DNA of 64,000 nt, taken from the NCBI RefSeq assembly GCF_003046295.1, contig NZ_PZZN01000001.1:248001-312000 (forward strand), written 5' to 3'. This DNA comes from Sphingomonas aerolata. GTDB lineage: Bacteria > Pseudomonadota > Alphaproteobacteria > Sphingomonadales > Sphingomonadaceae. The notes beneath the pieces are model-generated. The model was given only the letters and a program-made list of their open reading frames with translations, was not told the DNA's origin and searched no databases. This document shows positions 53,219 to 62,422 of the stretch, one piece after another. The position numbers and the translations under genes were made by a program. How positions within the stretch are numbered: position 1 is the stretch's first letter; each line of letters starts with the position of its first letter.

Positions 53219-54589
53219 TCATCCCCGCCCGAGCATGTGGTCGACGAACGCGGCGAGCGTCTTGAACCCCGACAACCGCATACCGCTCTTCTCGTCGCTC
53301 ATCGACGCGGGGACGAGCGCGCGCTCGAACCCCAGCTTACTCGCTTCCTTCAGCCGCAGCGGACCATGCGCGACCGGCCGGATCTCACCCGACAAGGCGA
53401 CCTCGCCGAACGCGACCGCATCGACCGGTACGGGACGCTCCGCCATCGCCGATATCAGCGCCGCGGCGACCGCAAGATCGGCGGCCGGATCCTGCACGCG
53501 GTACCCGCCGGCGATGTTGAGATAGACCTCGGCCGACGAAAAGCTCAGCCCGCACCGCGCCTCGAGCACCGCGAGGATCATCGCCAGCCGCCCCGAATCC
53601 CATCCGACCACCGCGCGCCTCGGCGTGGCGCCGCTCGCCAGCCGCACCGTCAGCGCCTGGATCTCGACCAGCACGGGTCGCGTCCCCTCCAGCGCCGGAA
53701 ACACCGTCGCGCCGGTCATCGCGTCGTCGCGCGTCGTCAGGAACAGCGACGACGGATTGCCCACCTCCGCCAGCCCCTCGGTCTGCATCGAGAAGACGCC
53801 GATCTCGTCGGTGCCGCCGAAGCGGTTCTTGATCGCGCGCAGGATCCGGTACTGATGACTGCGCTCGCCTTCAAAGCTCAGCACCGTGTCGACCATATGC
53901 TCGAGGACACGCGGCCCCGCGATGCTGCCGTCCTTGGTCACATGGCCGACCAGCACGACCGCCGTCCCGCGCTCCTTGGCGAACCGGATCAGCTCCTGCG
54001 CCGATGCCCGTACCTGGCTGACCGTACCGGGCGCGCCTTCGATCAGGTCGGAATGCATCGTCTGGATCGAATCGATCACCAGCATCGCCGGCGGTTTTGT
54101 CTGCAGCGTCGTCAGGATGTCGCGCGTCGAGGTCGCCGCCGCGAGCTGCACGGGCGCATTACCGAGCCCGAGACGTCGCGCGCGCAGCCGGACCTGGTCC
54201 GCAGCCTCCTCGCCCGAGACATAGGCCACCGACTGGCCGGCGAGCGCCATCTTCGCTGCCGCCTGCAACAGCAAGGTCGACTTGCCGATCCCGGGATCGC
54301 CGCCGATCAGCGTCGCCGACCCCTCGACGAAGCCCCCGCCCAGCGCACGGTCGAGTTCGGCGATGCCGGTCGCCATCCGATCGGGCAGCTTGATCTCCGC
54401 ATCCAGCCCGACGAGCTGGATCGCGCGGCCGCCGGTCTGCAGATTATGCTTCGAATGAAACGGCGTTGCGGCGGTATTCGCCTCCTCGACCAGCGTGTTC
54501 CATTCGTGGCAGTCGGCGCATTGCCCGGCCCAGCGCGATGCGACCGATCCGCACGCCTGACACACATACCGTTTCTGAATTTTCGCCAT
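53219..54589 (-). CDS. radA: DNA repair protein RadA
   Basis: A 456-residue recombination ATPase. The N-terminal zinc finger is YVCQACGSVASRWAGQCADC. Walker A is GGDPGIGKSTLL, Walker B is PPAMLVIDSIQTM, and the RadA-specific KNRFG motif appears as IKNRFGGTDEIGVF. The C-terminal Lon-like domain carries VGWDSGRLAMILAVLEARCG and GYRVQDPAADLAVAAALISA. It processes recombination intermediates with RecA. Start is ATG 54589-54587; a longer frame to 54754 has no family match. Confidence 0.97.
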   Translation of the reverse strand: MAKIQKRYVCQACGSVASRWAGQCADCHEWNTLVEEANTAATPFHSKHNLQTGGRAIQLVGLDAEIKLPDRMATGIAELDRALGGGFVEGSATLIGGDPGIGKSTLLLQAAAKMALAGQSVAYVSGEEAADQVRLRARRLGLGNAPVQLAAATSTRDILTTLQTKPPAMLVIDSIQTMHSDLIEGAPGTVSQVRASAQELIRFAKERGTAVVLVGHVTKDGSIAGPRVLEHMVDTVLSFEGERSHQYRILRAIKNRFGGTDEIGVFSMQTEGLAEVGNPSSLFLTTRDDAMTGATVFPALEGTRPVLVEIQALTVRLASGATPRRAVVGWDSGRLAMILAVLEARCGLSFSSAEVYLNIAGGYRVQDPAADLAVAAALISAMAERPVPVDAVAFGEVALSGEIRPVAHGPLRLKEASKLGFERALVPASMSDEKSGMRLSGFKTLAAFVDHMLGRG

Positions 54590-54713
54590 CGCCGCGGTGT
54601 AGCGAGATAGGAACGATAAGGGAACAGCGATCACCCGCGCGGCGAAACGCCACCGCCTCGGCAACAGAGGATTGTCTGGCGCTAACCGACGGGCAACGCT
54701 ATCCGCCCGAGCG

Positions 54714-55865
54714 ATGCAGCCGACCGACCTCCGCGTGGCCCTGTTTAGCGGCAACTATAATTACGTCCGCGATGGTGCGAACCAGTCGCTGAACCTGCTC
54801 GTCGGCCATTTGCTGTCGCGCGGCGTCAAGGTGCGGGTCTATTCGCCAACGGTCGCGGAGCCCGCCTTCCCCGCGATCGGCGATCTGGTCGACGTGCCCG
54901 CGATCCCGCTGGTCGGCGGACGCGGCGAATATCGCGCCGCACTCGGGATCACGCCGCGCGTCCGCCGCGACATTGACGCGTTCGCCCCCAATATCGTCCA
55001 TGTCTCGGCGCCCGAGTTTCTCGGCCATGCCGCGGTCGCCTATGCGCGCAAACGCGACATCGCGACCGTCGCCTCCTTCCACACCCGGTTCGAGACCTAT
55101 TTCCGTTATTACCGGCTCGGCTTCCTCGAGCCGATCGCGAAGAAGCGGCTGACGCGCTTTTACAATCGCGTGGAAGAGGTCCTGGTGCCCGGACCCAGCA
55201 TGGCCGAGCTGCTCCGCGGCTGGGGCGTGAAGTCGTCGATTGGCATCTGGTCACGCGGTATCGATCACGCGCGGTTCGACCCGGCGCGGCGCGACACGGC
55301 CTGGCGCCGGTCGCTCGGTATCGCGGACGACGAGATGGTGGTCGGGTTTCTCGGCCGGCTGGTGAAGGAAAAGGGCCTCGACGTCTTTGCCGACGTCGTC
55401 ACCGAACTGCGCCGCCGGGGCGTGCCTCACCGCGTGGTCGTCGTCGGTCAGGGTCCTGCACGCGACTGGTTCGCGGGCCATGTCCCCGAAGCCGTGTTCG
55501 CCGGCTTCCAGTCGGGCGACGCACTCGGCCGCGCAGTCGCGTCGATGGACGTGTTCTTCAACCCGAGCATCACCGAGACCTTCGGCAACGTGACGCTCGA
55601 GGCGATGGCGGCGGGCGTGCCCGTGGTCGCCGCGCGCGCGACCGGCGCGGTCGACCTGATCGAGGACGGCACGACCGGCTTCCTCGTGCCGCCCACCGAT
55701 ATCGCCGCCTATGCCGATGCGATTGGTCGGATCGTGTCGGATCCCGCGCTCCGGCAGTCGATGGGCGAAGCCGGACACGCCAAGGCCGCGGGCTATCGCT
55801 GGGACACGATCAACCAGACGGTACTCGACACCTATCTGGCGGTGACGGCGCGCCGGCACCGGTGA
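54714..55865 (+). CDS. GT4 family glycosyltransferase
   Basis: A 383-residue GT-B retaining glycosyltransferase. The N-terminal acceptor domain starts LRVALFSGNYNYVRDGANQS (glycine-rich loop); the C-terminal nucleotide-sugar domain has VVGFLGRLVKEKGLDVFADV and the catalytic EX7E motif ITETFGNVTLEAMAAGVPVV. DGANQS and FHTRFETYFRYYRLGFLEPI resemble alpha-mannosyl- or glucosyltransferases acting on lipid or diacylglycerol acceptors, such as MgtA-type. The start at ATG 54714 is chosen over 54672. It diverges from radA. Confidence 0.9.
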   Translation: MQPTDLRVALFSGNYNYVRDGANQSLNLLVGHLLSRGVKVRVYSPTVAEPAFPAIGDLVDVPAIPLVGGRGEYRAALGITPRVRRDIDAFAPNIVHVSAPEFLGHAAVAYARKRDIATVASFHTRFETYFRYYRLGFLEPIAKKRLTRFYNRVEEVLVPGPSMAELLRGWGVKSSIGIWSRGIDHARFDPARRDTAWRRSLGIADDEMVVGFLGRLVKEKGLDVFADVVTELRRRGVPHRVVVVGQGPARDWFAGHVPEAVFAGFQSGDALGRAVASMDVFFNPSITETFGNVTLEAMAAGVPVVAARATGAVDLIEDGTTGFLVPPTDIAAYADAIGRIVSDPALRQSMGEAGHAKAAGYRWDTINQTVLDTYLAVTARRHR

Positions 55866-55890
55866 TTGAATGCGACGCGCACCCGTAAGG

Positions 55891-56181
55891 TTACGCGTCC
55901 ACCCAATCGAACGTCAGCGGCGCCTCGCGAAACGCGAACCGGTCAAGATGGCTCGACACCACGTCGCGCATCCGTTCGACATCCCCGCCCTCAGGCACCG
56001 TCAGCGCGACGTCGAGCGTCTGGCTGTCCGCGCGCATCTCGAGCACCGCACCACCCGGAAACGCGATACGCCCCTCCTGTTGGGTGAAGCGCACCTCCAT
56101 CTTGTGGCTCCAGTGTTTGGCAAGCTGCTGAAGATACCGGCTCGCCGACTGCGTCGGCACGCGTGCGATCGACACGCTCAC
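55891..56181 (-). CDS. DUF2218 family protein
   Basis: A 96-residue protein whose pattern (ARVPTQSASRYLQQLAKHWS, then FPGGAVLEMRADSQTLDVAL) fits DUF2218. GTG 56181 overlaps the PadR stop (GTGA), so it is coupled to the regulator. Function unknown; this family often lies near siderophore or metal-related genes. Confidence 0.85.
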   Translation of the reverse strand: MSVSIARVPTQSASRYLQQLAKHWSHKMEVRFTQQEGRIAFPGGAVLEMRADSQTLDVALTVPEGGDVERMRDVVSSHLDRFAFREAPLTFDWVDA

Positions 56182-56789
56182 TTCACGCGCTCGATCTTCT
56201 GGACGACCTCGTCGATCAGCGCCGCCACCTGGTGCGCCGCCTCTTCCGAAAAGCCGTCGCCGAGCAGCCGGTCCTGCACTGCGTGGCGCAGATTGCCCAT
56301 TGCGCGCCGGATCGGAGCGCGATCCGCGCGTTCCCGGTGCTCGCCGACCGCCGCCAGCCGCGCCATTAACGCCGCGACCTGCTCTGCATTCTCGTCGAGA
56401 TGCGTGGTGCCGGCCGGCGTGATCGCAAAGCGCTTCTTGGCGCCCTCGGACTGCTGCTCCTCGATCAGCCCCATTTCGTCGAGCAGCGTTATCGTCGGAT
56501 AGACCACGCCCGGACTCGGCGCATAGGCGCCCCCGGTAAGCTCCTCGATCGCGCGGATCAGGTCATAGCCGTGGCGCGGTGAGTCGGCGATCAGCCTGAG
56601 CAGGACGAGGCGCAGTTCGCCCCCGTCGAACATCCTCCGCTGCCGCCCGCCACCCGGCCGCTCACCCTCACCCGGCCCCCAGGCGAAGGCGAAGCGCCCG
56701 CCGCCCCGACCACCGCCATAGCCGCCGCCCATCGCGGCATGGTGTCCGTCACGGTGACCGCATCCGCGGCCGTGCATGTGCATGAACAT
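56178..56789 (-). CDS. PadR family transcriptional regulator
   Basis: A 203-residue regulator. The first 45 residues are His/Gly-rich (MFMHMHGRGCGHRDGHHAAM), which may bind metal, as in YqjI-type PadR proteins. Then follow the PadR winged helix (LRLVLLRLIADSPRHGYDLI, AIEELTGGAYAPSPGVVYPT, ITLLDEMGLIEEQQSEGAKK) and a C-terminal helical domain. Start is ATG 56789-56787 with AGGAG upstream. It is first of a two-gene operon with DUF2218 and is preceded by AAGAT-type palindromes, its probable operator. Confidence 0.88.
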   Translation of the reverse strand: MFMHMHGRGCGHRDGHHAAMGGGYGGGRGGGRFAFAWGPGEGERPGGGRQRRMFDGGELRLVLLRLIADSPRHGYDLIRAIEELTGGAYAPSPGVVYPTITLLDEMGLIEEQQSEGAKKRFAITPAGTTHLDENAEQVAALMARLAAVGEHRERADRAPIRRAMGNLRHAVQDRLLGDGFSEEAAHQVAALIDEVVQKIERVK

Positions 56790-56823
56790 TCGAATCTCCT
56801 GTCGAGCGCATCCCGATACGGAC

Positions 56824-56871
56824 AAGATAAATCTTCAACTGCGCTTCGCAAGATCTTTCAAGATATATCTT
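56824..56871. promoter_or_regulatory. Cluster of AAGAT/ATCTT palindromes upstream of the PadR gene
   Basis: Three sites in 48 bases: AAGATAAATCTT (56824-56835, one mismatch), AAGATCTT (56850-56857, perfect) and AAGATATATCTT (56860-56871, perfect). The AT-rich block stands out in GC-rich DNA. Position suggests PadR binding and metal-responsive autoregulation; it also lies before rarA on the other strand. Confidence 0.6.
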
Positions 56872-56965
56872 TTGCATGTCTTGGGCAGGAGACGCGTCGT
56901 CAGACAGCGGAAAGCGAGGCCAGGCCCAGGGTGGCACAGTCGTCCGTATCGACTACATTGCGAGC

Positions 56966-58285
56966 ATGGCCGACCTTTTTGCGGGTTTCGAACCCGCCCC
57001 CCCACCCGACGCGCATCCCGAAAACGCACCGCTTGCCGATCGCCTGCGCCCGCGGACGCTCGACGAGGTCGTCGGGCAGGATCACATCACCGGCGCAGGC
57101 GGCGCGATCGGGCGGATGGTGGCGGCGGGACGGCTGTCGTCAATCATCCTCTGGGGACCGCCCGGCACCGGCAAGACGACGATCGCGCGCCTGCTCGCTG
57201 ACGCAGTCGATCTGCGGTTCGTCGCGATCTCCGCGGTGTTCTCGGGCGTGGCCGATCTGAAAAAGGCGTTTGCCGAAGCCCGCGACCATGCGCGCCTGGG
57301 AAAGCGTACGCTGCTGTTCGTCGACGAGATCCACCGCTTCAATCGCGCGCAGCAGGACGGGTTTCTTCCCTATGTGGAAGACGGCACGGTGACGCTCGTC
57401 GGCGCGACGACGGAGAACCCGTCCTTCGAGCTCAACGCGGCACTGCTCAGCCGTGCGCAGGTCCTGATCCTCGAGCGACTGGGACGCGGCGCGCTCGAGC
57501 TGCTGCTGACCCGCGCGGCGACGCTGATGGACCGTCCGCTCCCGCTCACGCCCGAGGCGACCGATGCGCTGATCGCCAGCGCAGACGGCGATGGCCGGTT
57601 CCTGCTCAATCAGGCCGAGACATTGTTCTCGGTCGACTTGCCTGAACCGCTCGATCCGGCGGGGCTGTCGAACTTCCTCCAGCGCCGCGTCGCGGTGTAC
57701 GACAAGGATCGCGAAGGGCATTACAACCTCATCAGCGCGCTGCACAAATCGATCCGCGGCAGCGATCCGCAGGCGGCGCTCTATTATCTCGGAAGGATGC
57801 TCACCGCGGGCGAGGAGCCGCTGTTCCTGCTGCGCCGCCTGACACGCGCCGCGGTCGAGGATATCGGTCTCGCCGACCCCCAGGCGCTCGTCCAGTGTAT
57901 CGCCGCCAAGGACACCTATGATTTCCTGGGCAGTCCGGAAGGCGAACTCGCGATCGCCCAGGCCTGCGTCTATCTCGCCACCGCACCCAAATCGAACGCG
58001 GTCTACAAGGCGCAGAAGGCGGCCTGGAAATCGGCGCGCGAGACGGGGTCGCTGATGCCGCCCGCCGCAATCCGCAACGCCCCCACCAAGCTCATGCGCG
58101 ATATCGGCTATGGCAAGGGCTATGCCTATGACCATGATGCCGAGAACGCCTTTTCGGGGTCGGACTATTGGCCCGACGAGATGACGCCGCAGACCTTCTA
58201 CGCGCCGACCGACCGCGGGTTCGAGAAGCGTATTGCCGAGCGCCTCGCCTGGTGGGACGAACGCCGGCAGGCCAAGGATGCCTAG
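56966..58285 (+). CDS. rarA: Replication-associated recombination protein A (MgsA/RarA AAA ATPase)
   Basis: A 439-residue AAA+ ATPase. PLADRLRPRTLDEVVGQDHI at the N-terminus, Walker A ILWGPPGTGKTTIARLLA, Walker B TLLFVDEIHRFNRAQQDGFL, sensor 1 VGATTENPSFELN, and the C-terminal tetramer domain (KSIRGSDPQAALYYLGRMLT, AGEEPLFLLRRLTRAAVEDI). It acts at stalled replication forks. ATG 56966 is chosen; 30 extra codons upstream have no match. It diverges from the PadR operon. Confidence 0.96.
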   Translation: MADLFAGFEPAPPPDAHPENAPLADRLRPRTLDEVVGQDHITGAGGAIGRMVAAGRLSSIILWGPPGTGKTTIARLLADAVDLRFVAISAVFSGVADLKKAFAEARDHARLGKRTLLFVDEIHRFNRAQQDGFLPYVEDGTVTLVGATTENPSFELNAALLSRAQVLILERLGRGALELLLTRAATLMDRPLPLTPEATDALIASADGDGRFLLNQAETLFSVDLPEPLDPAGLSNFLQRRVAVYDKDREGHYNLISALHKSIRGSDPQAALYYLGRMLTAGEEPLFLLRRLTRAAVEDIGLADPQALVQCIAAKDTYDFLGSPEGELAIAQACVYLATAPKSNAVYKAQKAAWKSARETGSLMPPAAIRNAPTKLMRDIGYGKGYAYDHDAENAFSGSDYWPDEMTPQTFYAPTDRGFEKRIAERLAWWDERRQAKDA

Positions 58286-58327
58286 CCGCGCATGAACGCC
58301 TGCGAGACGATCGGATCCCCCGCGCCC

Positions 58328-58349
58328 CGCAGGGCTGATACGCCCTGCG
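58328..58349. terminator. Perfect 8-bp hairpin after rarA
   Basis: CGCAGGGC (58328-58335) and GCCCTGCG (58342-58349) are separated by 6 bases in the gap between rarA and the following gene. No T-run follows, so it may be a weak terminator or an attenuator. Confidence 0.4.
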
Positions 58350-58359
58350 TGCGTCTTCG

Positions 58360-59214
58360 ATGACCCCCGATCACTTCGCGCAGTTCGTCGCGATCGACTG
58401 GTCCGGCGCGAAAGGACAGCGGCACAAGGGGATCGCCGTTGCGATCTGTGGCCGTGATCACGCTGCCCCGACGCTTGTCTCCGCACCGGACGGGATCTGG
58501 TCACGCCAGGCGGTGCTCGACTGGCTGGTCGCCCGCCGCGACCTGCCGTTGCTTGCCGGGTTCGACTTCAGCTTTTCTGCCCCCTTCGTGACCCGTGGTG
58601 CGCATCTGCCCGGTGAGGCGCCGACCGCCGATGCCCGCGCGCTTTGGGCAATGGTCGACGCGCAGAGCGACGATCCCGATCTCGGCGCGACATCGTTCAT
58701 CGAGCGCCGCCGCGGCACGCATTTTTATCTCGGCGCGTCGGACGGGACCAAGGCGGATTTCCTGCACTGGCGTCGGTGCGAGATGCCGGACGACGGCAGC
58801 CGCAAACCTTCGACCGTGTATGACGCGATCGGCGCGGCGCAGGTTGCCAAGGCGAGCTTTGCCGGGATGCGCCTGCTGCACCGTCTCGACGGGCGGATCC
58901 CGGTCTGGCCGTTCGATGCCCCGCCGCGATCGGGCGCCGCGATCGTCGAAATCTATACCAGCATCGCCGCGCGCGCCGCGGGGCGCCCCGTCGGCCGCAG
59001 CAAGATGCGCGACGGCGCGACGCTCGACGCCGCGCTCGCCGCGCTCGGCTCCGCACCGCACCGCCCACTCGCGCGCTATGACGACCATGCGACCGACGCG
59101 ATCCTGACCGCGGCCTGGCTCCGCGCCAATGCGAAGAATGCCGATTTCTGGTGTCCTCGGGCGATGACTTCGCTTATTGCTGCAACCGAAGGCTGGACGT
59201 TCGGCGTCACCTGA
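58360..59214 (+). CDS. Conserved hypothetical protein, possibly RNase H-like (DUF429-like)
   Basis: A 284-residue protein. FVAIDWSGAKGQRHKGIAVA at the start looks like the first RNase H-like strand with an Asp, LLAGFDFSFSAPF supplies a second acidic pair, and HATDAILTAAWLR near the end supplies the third Asp in the spacing used by RNase H-like nucleases and DUF429 proteins. It has no signal or membrane segment. Downstream of rarA, upstream of tRNA-Thr; activity is not established. Confidence 0.65.
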   Translation: MTPDHFAQFVAIDWSGAKGQRHKGIAVAICGRDHAAPTLVSAPDGIWSRQAVLDWLVARRDLPLLAGFDFSFSAPFVTRGAHLPGEAPTADARALWAMVDAQSDDPDLGATSFIERRRGTHFYLGASDGTKADFLHWRRCEMPDDGSRKPSTVYDAIGAAQVAKASFAGMRLLHRLDGRIPVWPFDAPPRSGAAIVEIYTSIAARAAGRPVGRSKMRDGATLDAALAALGSAPHRPLARYDDHATDAILTAAWLRANAKNADFWCPRAMTSLIAATEGWTFGVT

Positions 59215-59231
59215 CGCATGAGGCGCCCGCT

Positions 59232-59307
59232 GCCGGTTTAGCTCAGTTGGTAGAGCGCCAGTTTTGTAAACTGGATGTCGCGGGTTCGATTCCTGCAACC
59301 GGCACCA
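59232..59307 (+). tRNA. tRNA-Thr (anticodon TGT)
   Basis: A 76-base cloverleaf with acceptor GCCGGTT/AACCGGC, D-loop AGCTCAGTTGGTAGAGC, anticodon stem CCAGT/ACTGG with TGT in the loop, and T-arm CGGGTTCGATTCCTG. CCA is encoded. Confidence 0.97.
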
Positions 59308-59340
59308 CTCCTCCACCCGACCGCACCACCGCGCACGCCC

Positions 59341-62340
59341 TCAGATCGCGGTGGCGTACAGCGCATGGTGGGTGAGGATGAAGAGCGTGTGGTTGTCGGG
59401 GCCGCCGATCACCAGTTGCAGCGGACGGTCGGGCACATCGATCCGCCGGACCAGCGCCCCCCCGGCATCATAGACGAACACCTGCCCATTGGCGACGTAG
59501 AGCCGGCCCGCGGCATCGCGCGCAACGCTCTCCCCACCGCGATCGGCCACCGGCTTCAGGTCGGTGACCCTGCCCTGCGCCCCGACCAGACCGCTATAGG
59601 TGCGATTCTCCGACGCGTTGGTCAGGACGACGCGCTCGCCGGGCCGCGCGGCGACGAAGCCGTTCGCGTTCAGCGTATCCGACCAGCGCCATCCCTGATG
59701 ATCGTCCGGCCCCTGATTCCACACGCGAAAGGCGGGCAGCGCGAGCGAACCGTCGGGCGACACATATTGCGCCGCCTTGGCCTCGCCCATTTTCGCCGCG
59801 AACAGGTCCGCCATCGTCGGATACTGATAGCTGACGGGATCGATCCGGTCCGCGAATTCGCCGTTTTCCCAGACGTTGACGGGCAGCACGGTGGCGGCAT
59901 CCCTGTTCGCCGGGCCGGACTCGGCGATCGCGGTCGGCGCGATGACCCGGACATCGGCGGGCTTTGCCGGATCGATACTGTAGACCGTGGCATCGCGTCC
60001 TGCCGACGACAGGACCAGCAGCCGCCCCGATCGATCGACCATCAGATTGACCGGATCGAGTGGTGCCTCCGCGACGATCGACAGACCTTCGCGCTTCGAC
60101 CAGCCGTGAATGCGCTGGAAATGGCGGTCGATGAAGTAGAGTTTGCCGTTCGCGTCGGCTGCACCGCCGGCGATCGAATAGAAGCCGTCGGCGAGCTTCT
60201 CGACCGCCGCCGGAGCCGAAACCCTGGGCGCGGGAACCGCGGGCACGTCAAGCCGGGCGAATTCGCGCTCGCGGACCTCCTGCCCGCCGGTGATGTCCTT
60301 GATCGCGTTCTCGACCGGATATTTGCTCGCCCGCAGGAAGGTGCCGCAGCCCTTGGCATCGCAGCTCGCAAACCCGCTCTCCGCGTTCACATGGACGTTG
60401 CGGAAGCGGATATCGCCCGACTCGTAGAGCTTGATCGCCGCATCCATGGGCTTGATCGAGCGAGTGACGCGGTAGCCGTGATAATTGGCGAACAGGATGT
60501 TGCGCGAATGACGGATCTCGGTCGAGATCGCGTCGACGCCGTCGCGAACCTCCTGCTCGGTCTGCGGCGCGAGGAACTCCCAGTTCGCGACATGATCGAG
60601 GACGATTTCGGCGCGATAATGATGCTCGGCCGACAATTGGTAGACATGGCCCGGCGTGCTGGTGTTCGACACGTGAAACCCCGCCGATGCCAGCGTGTTG
60701 GGGGACCACAAGGCGGCGAAGGTGCCGCCGCCACCGTCCGTCACCCATATGCTGGGATATTGCCCGTCGAAGCGCGCGCGCGGATCGCCGAAGCCGATCG
60801 GGCTTCCCTTGGTCAGCGCGGTGCCGCCGCCGCCCTGGATCTTGACGTCGTTGACCATCGACGTCTCGCCGGCCTTCCACAGCAACGCGGTCGCGCGCGG
60901 GTTGACGCCGCCGGTCCACAGCCCCAGCCCGGACACGATCGCATCGCCCCCCTTGGCGCTTTCGATCAGCGCCTTGGGGCCCCCGACCCCCATGAAGGCC
61001 GGTGTCGCATCGGCCAGATAGAGGTGCGTGAGTCCGGGATGCAGCGCGATCAGCACCGTGTCGGGCCGGAGGCGGATCGTGTCGGTGACCCGGTAGCGCC
61101 CGGTCGGGAAATACAGCACGCGGTGCGTGTCGATCGCGCGCTGCAGCGCGGCGGTATCGTCGGTCTCATCGTCACCTTTGACGCCGAGATCATGGACATT
61201 CGCCCAGTCCCGAACCGGCGGCATGGCCCGGATTGCGCGGGCGGGCCGCGCGGGCGTGCGGGTAAGCGGCGTCATCGCGACATCGGTCGCATAGTCGCCG
61301 ATCGCACCCAGCGCCGGCAGCTTCAGGCCATAGGAGAAATCGCTGACCCGGTAGCGCGCGCCCGATCCCGCCACCGTCTTGCCGCTGCCGCGAAACCGCA
61401 CGAAGGTCGGGGTGTCGACCGCCACCGCATTGTCGAACCCGATCTGCGTGAAGACGCTGCCCTCGTTCGAAACGACGATGCCGGCGCGCGTGACCTTCTC
61501 GAACCGGACGTGCTTCCCCCACAGCGAATCCGAATAACCGCGATCGATCTCTATACCCACGGGCGTGTCGCGGATGACGACGTTGACCAGAGTCAGATCG
61601 ACCTCATGCTCGCGGATCGCGGCATCGCGCTGCCCGGAAAATTCCGAATCGAGCAGCGTGAATTGCCATGCGGGCGACGTCTTTTCCGACATGATGCCAT
61701 AGCGCCCACCGAAGAAGCGCAGGTTCTCGAAGGCATTGCCTGCCTGATAGACGCCCGCCAGCCCCGATCCGATATGAAAGTCGGCATGCCGCAGATAGCC
61801 ATGCTGCGCGACGCGGAAGCGCACCGCGACCGCGCCTGCATTCCCCGCGCCGATCCGGAAGTCGACGTTCGACAGCGCCGAATAGAAGGTGCTCGACGTC
61901 GCGTCGAAGATGCTCGGATCGAACGGCACGCTGGTCCGCGGCGGCACCGGTGCCTTGCCGACCTGGTATTGATCCTCGCCGGTGAAGCTGACCATCGCGG
62001 CCACCCCGGATGCGAAGCCCGCACTGTTATCGGCGAGCAGGATCTCGGGCCGGGTCGCTCCCACCCCGAACAGGCGAACCGCCGAGCGGACGAAGATCGT
62101 CCGGCTGATCCGGTACCGGCCCGATGGCAGGAAGACGACGCCGCCCTTGCCGCCCGCCGCCGCCGCGTCGATCGCCTGCTGGATCGCCGCGCTGTCATCA
62201 GCACGGCCATCGCCGACGCCGCGGACCGTGATCGCCCGCGGATCGGCCGGCGCGGTACGATAGACCGACGTCGTCCCGGCGAACGCCGGGGTCGCGAGCA
62301 GCAGCAGCGCCGTGCCCGCCAGCCATTTCACGTCCATCAT
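59341..62340 (-). CDS. Large secreted right-handed beta-helix protein (pectate-lyase-superfamily/GH55-like) with C-terminal propeller
   Basis: A 999-residue protein with a signal peptide (MMDVKWLAGTALLLLATPAFAG). Two pectate-lyase-superfamily repeats follow: VRGVGDGRADDSAAIQQAID (about 40) and LGVKGDDETDDTAALQRAID (about 385), each with a GRYRI/GRYRV step and beta-helix rungs. The C-terminal 280 residues (FYSIAGGAADANGKLYFIDR, LLVLSSAGRDATVYSID) look like NHL/SMP-30 propeller blades. The double beta-helix is like GH55 and phage-type glycan-processing proteins. A carbohydrate substrate is likely; neither the glycan nor the active site can be assigned. It lies alone, convergent with tRNA-Thr. 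Confidence 0.82.
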   Translation of the reverse strand: MMDVKWLAGTALLLLATPAFAGTTSVYRTAPADPRAITVRGVGDGRADDSAAIQQAIDAAAAGGKGGVVFLPSGRYRISRTIFVRSAVRLFGVGATRPEILLADNSAGFASGVAAMVSFTGEDQYQVGKAPVPPRTSVPFDPSIFDATSSTFYSALSNVDFRIGAGNAGAVAVRFRVAQHGYLRHADFHIGSGLAGVYQAGNAFENLRFFGGRYGIMSEKTSPAWQFTLLDSEFSGQRDAAIREHEVDLTLVNVVIRDTPVGIEIDRGYSDSLWGKHVRFEKVTRAGIVVSNEGSVFTQIGFDNAVAVDTPTFVRFRGSGKTVAGSGARYRVSDFSYGLKLPALGAIGDYATDVAMTPLTRTPARPARAIRAMPPVRDWANVHDLGVKGDDETDDTAALQRAIDTHRVLYFPTGRYRVTDTIRLRPDTVLIALHPGLTHLYLADATPAFMGVGGPKALIESAKGGDAIVSGLGLWTGGVNPRATALLWKAGETSMVNDVKIQGGGGTALTKGSPIGFGDPRARFDGQYPSIWVTDGGGGTFAALWSPNTLASAGFHVSNTSTPGHVYQLSAEHHYRAEIVLDHVANWEFLAPQTEQEVRDGVDAISTEIRHSRNILFANYHGYRVTRSIKPMDAAIKLYESGDIRFRNVHVNAESGFASCDAKGCGTFLRASKYPVENAIKDITGGQEVREREFARLDVPAVPAPRVSAPAAVEKLADGFYSIAGGAADANGKLYFIDRHFQRIHGWSKREGLSIVAEAPLDPVNLMVDRSGRLLVLSSAGRDATVYSIDPAKPADVRVIAPTAIAESGPANRDAATVLPVNVWENGEFADRIDPVSYQYPTMADLFAAKMGEAKAAQYVSPDGSLALPAFRVWNQGPDDHQGWRWSDTLNANGFVAARPGERVVLTNASENRTYSGLVGAQGRVTDLKPVADRGGESVARDAAGRLYVANGQVFVYDAGGALVRRIDVPDRPLQLVIGGPDNHTLFILTHHALYATAI

Positions 62341-62422
62341 TCATCTCTCCGTGAGTGCCGCCCGGGTACCGGCCTAATGCAAGCCGCTGATCGCTTCAGG
62401 CGCGACAAAGGTCGTAGCCGGG

